Assembly (NCBI GenBank): GCA_019321725.1
Contig: CM033108.1
Coordinates: 4,100,001 to 4,164,000, forward strand
DNA: 64,000 nt
DNA from: Paulownia fortunei
Taxonomy: Eukaryota; Streptophyta; Magnoliopsida; Lamiales; Paulowniaceae
Direction of reading: 5' to 3'
In this document: positions 59,201 through 64,000 of the stretch, in pieces
Numbering within the stretch: the stretch's first letter is position 1
Layout: the number at the start of each line of letters is the position of its first letter
Translations under genes and position numbers: made by a program
The notes under the pieces: generated by a model
What the model was told of the DNA's origin: nothing
The model's input: the letters and a program-made list of their open reading frames with translations, nothing else
Databases searched by the model: none

Positions 59201-62200
59201 TTTGTTTAAATTTCTCTCATCTCTCTTCTTTCTTCATATCGATTTGTCTCACCTTATTATTAATTGATTTTTATTCAAGAATCTTTTCATCATTTTTTTT
59301 TATGCACACGGATCGAGTGTGGTTCGCCTACTATTTGTTATTACCATTATCTGCCTTCCTTTTCACATCACTGCAGAGGAAAATCATGAATGTACGCAAA
59401 TTATTTTTGTATCTTTTATTGTAACTAAGAGTGTGCCAGAGCGACTCAAAGTTTTAAAGCTGGACATCCATGTTATTTTCTTGTTGTCCAGATAGAACAT
59501 CACTTCATTTTGTTTTGCTGGGAATTGAGTACATCATTCCTTTGAGCTAAAGACATAAATACCATGAGGTGTTCATGATTTGGAGTGGTAAAAAGTTTTA
59601 AATTATGGTGATAATTCAGCCTTTATGGCAAATGCAATTTCTGCTCTTTCAAGTTGCCCATTAAATCAAACCGTGTGAACTTGGACTAACGGACTCTTGT
59701 AATAAAATTTAGAGCACGGAATGGAGATAATCACTGAATTGTTGGTTGAACTTGGGTGACATTGTATCTATTTTCTGAGGTGTCACTGGAATATGCTACA
59801 GTATAGGAATTACAATATTGTTTTACTATTACTCCATTTTGCATAGTATCCTGTAAGATGTTTTTAAACTACTAAGTAGCGCAACTGCTCCCGCCAATTC
59901 TTTTTTTTGCTTGTACAAAGTTGTTGTCCCCTTGTCTACAGTCAATGTATATGCTTGCTGTCTCTCTCTCTTTCCTTCTCTCTCTCCCCTTTTCTCCTTC
60001 CTTCAAGGTATTAACACAACCTACATGAAAAAATATGATTGTTTTGATGATTTATGCCTTTTCATGAAAACATGAATGTGTTGAAGTTTTTGCCTGTGTT
60101 TTATGACTTTTTCATGTCTAATATGGGCAATGTCATTATCATGAAAAATTTGAATAAATAATTTTTTGTGCATGGCCTCCATGGCACAACATGATGTTAT
60201 TCCTTGGATGCTGTGCCCGTTTTCAGTGCATTTCAAATATGGTGAAAATTAATTTATGGAAAATTGATCACGTCTTGGGTGATGAAGAATCCAATATATA
60301 TTGGATTCCGGAAGGCCATATTACTGCATCAATGCATAGTTAGCTACCTACCTCTTTGAACTTGTGTTTGCTTGCTTGTGTTATATTTTTATGCTACTTC
60401 TAACCTTGCTATATTGCCTTGATCCCAATCTTCATGATTGGTTCACTATGCTGTTTTAGCTCTTGTTGCTCACTTGTTTTTGCTTAATGAATTGGATGAT
60501 TCTTATTCTGATTACTTGTCTTTGCAGATACGAAGCTTGGGTCATCTATAATTTCTTATCACTGTGCTTAGCCTGGGTAGGTGGTCCAGGAGCTGTCGTG
60601 GTAAGTCTCTTTGGCAAAGTTTTGAAGCCAAACTGGTGCTTAATGACATGTTGCTTCCCCCCAATCCCGTTGGATGGGTAAGTCATCTACACATGAAACT
60701 ACCATTTGCTTGAATGGTGATGTGCATTCAAGTTACTCATCCTAGGCAAGGTCTGGAATCAAATCTTCTAGGTTTTCTGGGCTTTTGTGTTATATCAAAA
60801 ATTCTTACTCAATGATAAAAGTGTTAAAACAGGGGCCTTTAACTGTTTATGTGGTGATGCAACAGAGGCAAACAAAATTGTCGGTTAATATTTGGTGTGA
60901 AGTATTGTACATCTATTCTTTACTTTTTTTCAAATTCTGTTATGTCTTACTGCTTGTATGCAAAGGCTTTTAGAAGGTGATGTGATGTGCTTAGATTCTA
61001 CAAGTTTACTCAAGGCTAATTTTAGTTGGGAGGGTCGTTTTATGTAGTTTTGAGAGTTTTAGGGCCTTGATGATCTAAATTTTCTTTTGATATTTCTGAC
61101 TATTTTGAATAGTTTAACAGATGGCTGATTCTTGAAAACTTGATCTTTATGTCGTATTACTGTGGATTTACTGCTTTACTTGGGCTGTTGTCATTGCGCT
61201 CTGTTTTCGAGTGAGTGGTTGAGGAGTATGTGTAAGTGGCTTTATGTATCCCAAGGGTTTTTATTTATTTATTTATTTTCAATTGTTATAATCTTTGAAC
61301 AACCATTATTTGTTTGGCTGCTCAGTCGTCACTAATAAGTTGTTTGCTTGATGTGTTGTTTAGGCTGTATTATTTGAAAGCATTCGCAATTGCTTTGGAA
61401 TAAATATTTTCCATTGAGTAGTACACGTGAATGTTGCACCTCCTATGTTGGTTTTGGTTAACATATGTTTGTTGATGCTATGCAGCCGCTTTATACGAAG
61501 GTGCAAACAAGGGTGTTTGCAGTTTGTGATCCTGAAGCCTGTTCTAGTTGTAGTTACTTTTATACTTTACGCAAAAGGGAAATATGAAGATGGGAATTTC
61601 AACCCAATGCAATCCTATCTCTACCTAACCATTATCTATACAATTTCGTACTCGGTGGCACTTTATGCGTTGGCCTTGTTTTATGTGGCTTGCAGAGATT
61701 TGCTTCAGCCATTCAATCCAGTTCCCAAGTTTATCATAATCAAGTCTGTTGTATTTCTTACATACTGGCAGGTAGGGTACTGGTAGAATATCAGTTTACA
61801 TAAATGAGTGATTTTGAAAGTTTTCTTGCTTTCATTGCCATATTGAAACATTGCTTTGTCGTGTTACTTTCCATTGCCATCTCGTGAATATAGATGTCCT
61901 GATTTCTCCCTCGAGGATTCCCACTGTCCTGGCTCTAACTTGCTTTTGATGTTGTCTGCTAATGGATTATTGAGATCTAAAATGCAATGGTGCCTTCTAT
62001 AGTTATCTTTTTGCTTGAAGAGGATATGCTGCGACTTTTTGATTTGTCAACTTGGGTGTGGCCTGACTTTTTGTTTTTATATGACTTATTCTACCAGTAT
62101 CTTATTGTCTGTGAAAAAGCGCTATATTCTGTAACACAGATGAATGGCAGCAGATGAGACTGCATGCATAGATCAGCTTCTAGTTTTATAACTGCCTTCT

Positions 62201-63668
62201 AGTTTTATCTGTCTTCGTCTCTGTTTCTCTTGTATATTCATCAAACTTGTTCAAAATTTGTTGCCATTACCCTCTAACCACCTACAAAACTCATTAAACC
62301 AGCTGTACTCAGGGTATTGTTGTGGAAATCTGAGATTCCAAATGGTGAGATGAGCTGTTATCCTAATGAATCCGTCGCTGGATCATGTTGTATGAGACTT
62401 GGGCACACTAGCTTTCCACCTCTCATGCAATTTGATTCTTGTCAATGCTTCTTTTATGGACTTTTATGTGTTGCCCTGTTTCTCCAGATCCTGAGTTAAT
62501 CAAGCCACCGTGACCATGTAGCCACCGTCACTTCCATATTTATTATCTCATCAATGGCTTGAATTGAGTATAGAGTAGCTACTCTTGCATTTGTGGTCAG
62601 ATCAACAAGTAATTATGTTCTATCACTCTATTGGAGCTTTAATGCATGCCAAGATAGGTGACTTCGTCCTTTCTGTTATTATTATGGTTGGAGTGTTTTT
62701 GTTTTTATTGTTTATCATCACTTTCTGTGGCATGCCTTGGATTGCACATTTGCTTTTGTTTGATAACAATGTTATGCCTTAGATTGCACAGTTGCATCTG
62801 TCTTCGCTTGAATATTGTTATAATTGCCGCCAATATAAATAAACAAACAAGAAGCATCGCTTTTATCTGGTTTGTGAAGCTTGATATCTGCCATGTGCTT
62901 GATGACTTATGTACTGAGAATTGTGACTATGTTTTAAGAACTTTTCTCTTGCAGGGTGTTTTGGTTTTTCTTGCTGCAAAGTCTGGATTAATAAAGGATA
63001 CTAAGGAAGCTGCAGAGTTTCAAAATTTTATAATCTGTGTTGAGATGCTTATTGCTGCTATTGGGCATCTTTATGCCTTCCCCTATAAAGAGTATGCTGG
63101 TGCAAATATCGGTGCAAATCATGGCTTCACTGCAAGCCTTGCACACGCTTTGAAATTAAATGACTTTTACCATGATACAGTACACCAGGTAAAGGGTGCA
63201 ATTTAAATCATATGTTTACTCTGGACGTGGACTTCCTTGGAGTCCAATTCATGTTTTCTTGTTACAAGGATTCTCATTATCTGCATATTCAATTTCATAC
63301 AGTTTGCGCCAACCTACCATGATTACGTGCTCTACAATCCTAGTGACGGTGATGATGGAGCAAGGAAGTACAGGGCACGGACTTTTGTCCCAACTGGCCC
63401 AGAAATGGATACAGTTAGAAGAAACAAAAACATGTTTGGAAACAAGTTGGAAGACATACAATTATCTAGTCTATCATCTTCAGGTAGTAGCAGTCCTGAA
63501 AATTCTGGCGCAACACCCGATACTGTGAAATCAGAGGCAGTGAACTCTTCATTGCTCATGGATGCATCAAATACTGTCTCTGTGCCTTATGATCTTTCCC
63601 TCATTGATATAGACATGTCTAATTACCCAGCAAAAGTGCCTGCAGCTAATGAAGCTGGGACAAGGTGA
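56267..63668 (+). CDS. LAZ1: LAZ1-like DUF300 / OST-alpha family membrane protein
   Basis: Six coding exons: 56267-56413, 58839-58912, 60528-60677, 61486-61771, 62955-63188, 63303-63668. All are GT-AG and in phase, giving 418 residues. The protein has about seven membrane segments, with family blocks HIYKHLLNYTEP (24-35), YEAWVIYNFLSLCLAWVGGPG, RFIRRCKQGCLQFVILKP, YALALFYVACRDLLQPFNPVPKF (cited by core ALFYVACRDLLQPFNP) and YAFPYKEY. A Ser-rich cytosolic tail starts at about 300. Arabidopsis LAZ1 affects programmed cell death and vacuole membrane integrity linked to brassinosteroid signalling; animal relatives are TMEM184 and OST-alpha. Whether this is LAZ1 itself or a homolog cannot be decided by eye. 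The ATG at 56267 is the first in its exon and starts the family N-terminus. Confidence 0.93.
57065..57432. mobile_element. MITE in intron 1 of the LAZ1-like gene
   Basis: A 368 bp non-coding element has perfect 20-bp terminal inverted repeats: it begins GCTATGTTTGGTTTC and ends GAAACCAAACATAGC. If the outer GCTA/TAGC is excluded, the ends are TGTTTGG...CCAAACA with a possible TA duplication, as in Tc1/mariner-type elements. No transposase is present. The superfamily is uncertain. Confidence 0.85.
60287..60308. repeat. Perfect 22 bp palindrome in LAZ1-like intron 2
   Basis: The half-site GAATCCAATAT is followed directly by its exact complement, with no loop. It lies about 220 bases before exon 3. 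Confidence 0.9.
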
Positions 63669-64000
63669 CACGTATGAATTGTAGAGCATCTGAACATCCT
63701 GTATGTTCCTTTTCTTTCGACATTAGATTGTTGTCTCCATCACTAGAGTTGCTGACACTAGGATTTGTACATTTAGGTGAAAACGTGTTTGACATTTTCT
63801 TATAGTCACAGAAATTAAAATGTTGGTTGAGCATAATATCTTTTGATGCCATTTGTGTATAGTAGATGCAAACTCCACTCTCGGTGTGTCACTGTATTAA
63901 ACATGAGGTCATTATTGTACATGAAATGAATTTCAGGGGTTTGTGTTGTTATATAATGGTGCTAACTCAATTCTTCTTGCTTTTGTTTGATGGATATTTT
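63669..64000 (+). other. 3' UTR and downstream DNA of the LAZ1-like gene
   Basis: It contains the gene's 3' UTR, with several T-rich and AAT-rich stretches compatible with plant polyadenylation. No further gene starts before the window ends. Confidence 0.6.

Noticed and set aside
1..64000. tRNA genes, rRNA, CRISPR arrays, organelle DNA insertions
   Set aside because: I looked for their signatures and saw none; a tRNAscan or organelle search could still find a weak one.

Overview
This is a nuclear genome window from a dicot plant. The genes carry many small introns with GT-AG borders, the intergenic DNA is very AT-rich, and the proteins are those of plant families: a chloroplast DEAD-box helicase, a plant TPLATE-complex subunit and a P-type PPR protein. 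The style of the proteins suggests an asterid, perhaps Lamiales, but that is only an impression. I see no bacterial, viral or organellar gene cluster and no new multi-gene system. The unusual material is in gene defects, transposon relics and DNA structure.

Layout, left to right. (1) 2645-4914 (+): a TVP38/TMEM64 (VTT domain) membrane protein with a long 5' UTR intron. (2) 6385-16514 (-): EPL1, Enhancer of polycomb-like, 12 coding exons over 10 kb. It converges on gene 1. (3) 17552-20309: an old, internally deleted Ty1/copia element on the minus strand, with both LTRs, a primer-binding site and a broken gag-protease region, but no integrase or reverse transcriptase. (4) 20310-23837: AT-rich spacer with a diverged ~260 bp tandem duplication. 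(5) 23838-35452 (+): TWD40-2, the WD40/alpha-solenoid subunit of the TPLATE endocytic adaptor, 14 exons, one GC-AG intron, and a one-base frameshift in its disordered tail. (6) 37646-40921 (+): a protein I do not recognise, with a coiled coil and a C-terminal membrane anchor. (7) 41987-43213 (-): APC13 (BONSAI), a 63-residue anaphase-promoting-complex subunit. (8) 44520-45560 (+): an intronless organellar PPR protein. (9) 46745-51433 (-): chloroplast helicase RH3, 10 exons, with two one-base frameshifts. (10) 51434-55440: AT-rich DNA holding a dead RNase H (RVT_3) relic. (11) 56267-63668 (+): a LAZ1-like DUF300 protein with a MITE in its first coding intron.

The genes do not form a pathway. 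They are independent housekeeping genes for membrane traffic (TVP38-like, TWD40-2, LAZ1-like), chromatin (EPL1), cell cycle (APC13) and organelle RNA (PPR, RH3). All exon borders below were read by eye from splice signals and reading frame, and every gene model closes in phase except at the three one-base defects. Each of those three sites can be repaired by one missing base in a short homopolymer run, so assembly or sequencing error is the simplest explanation.
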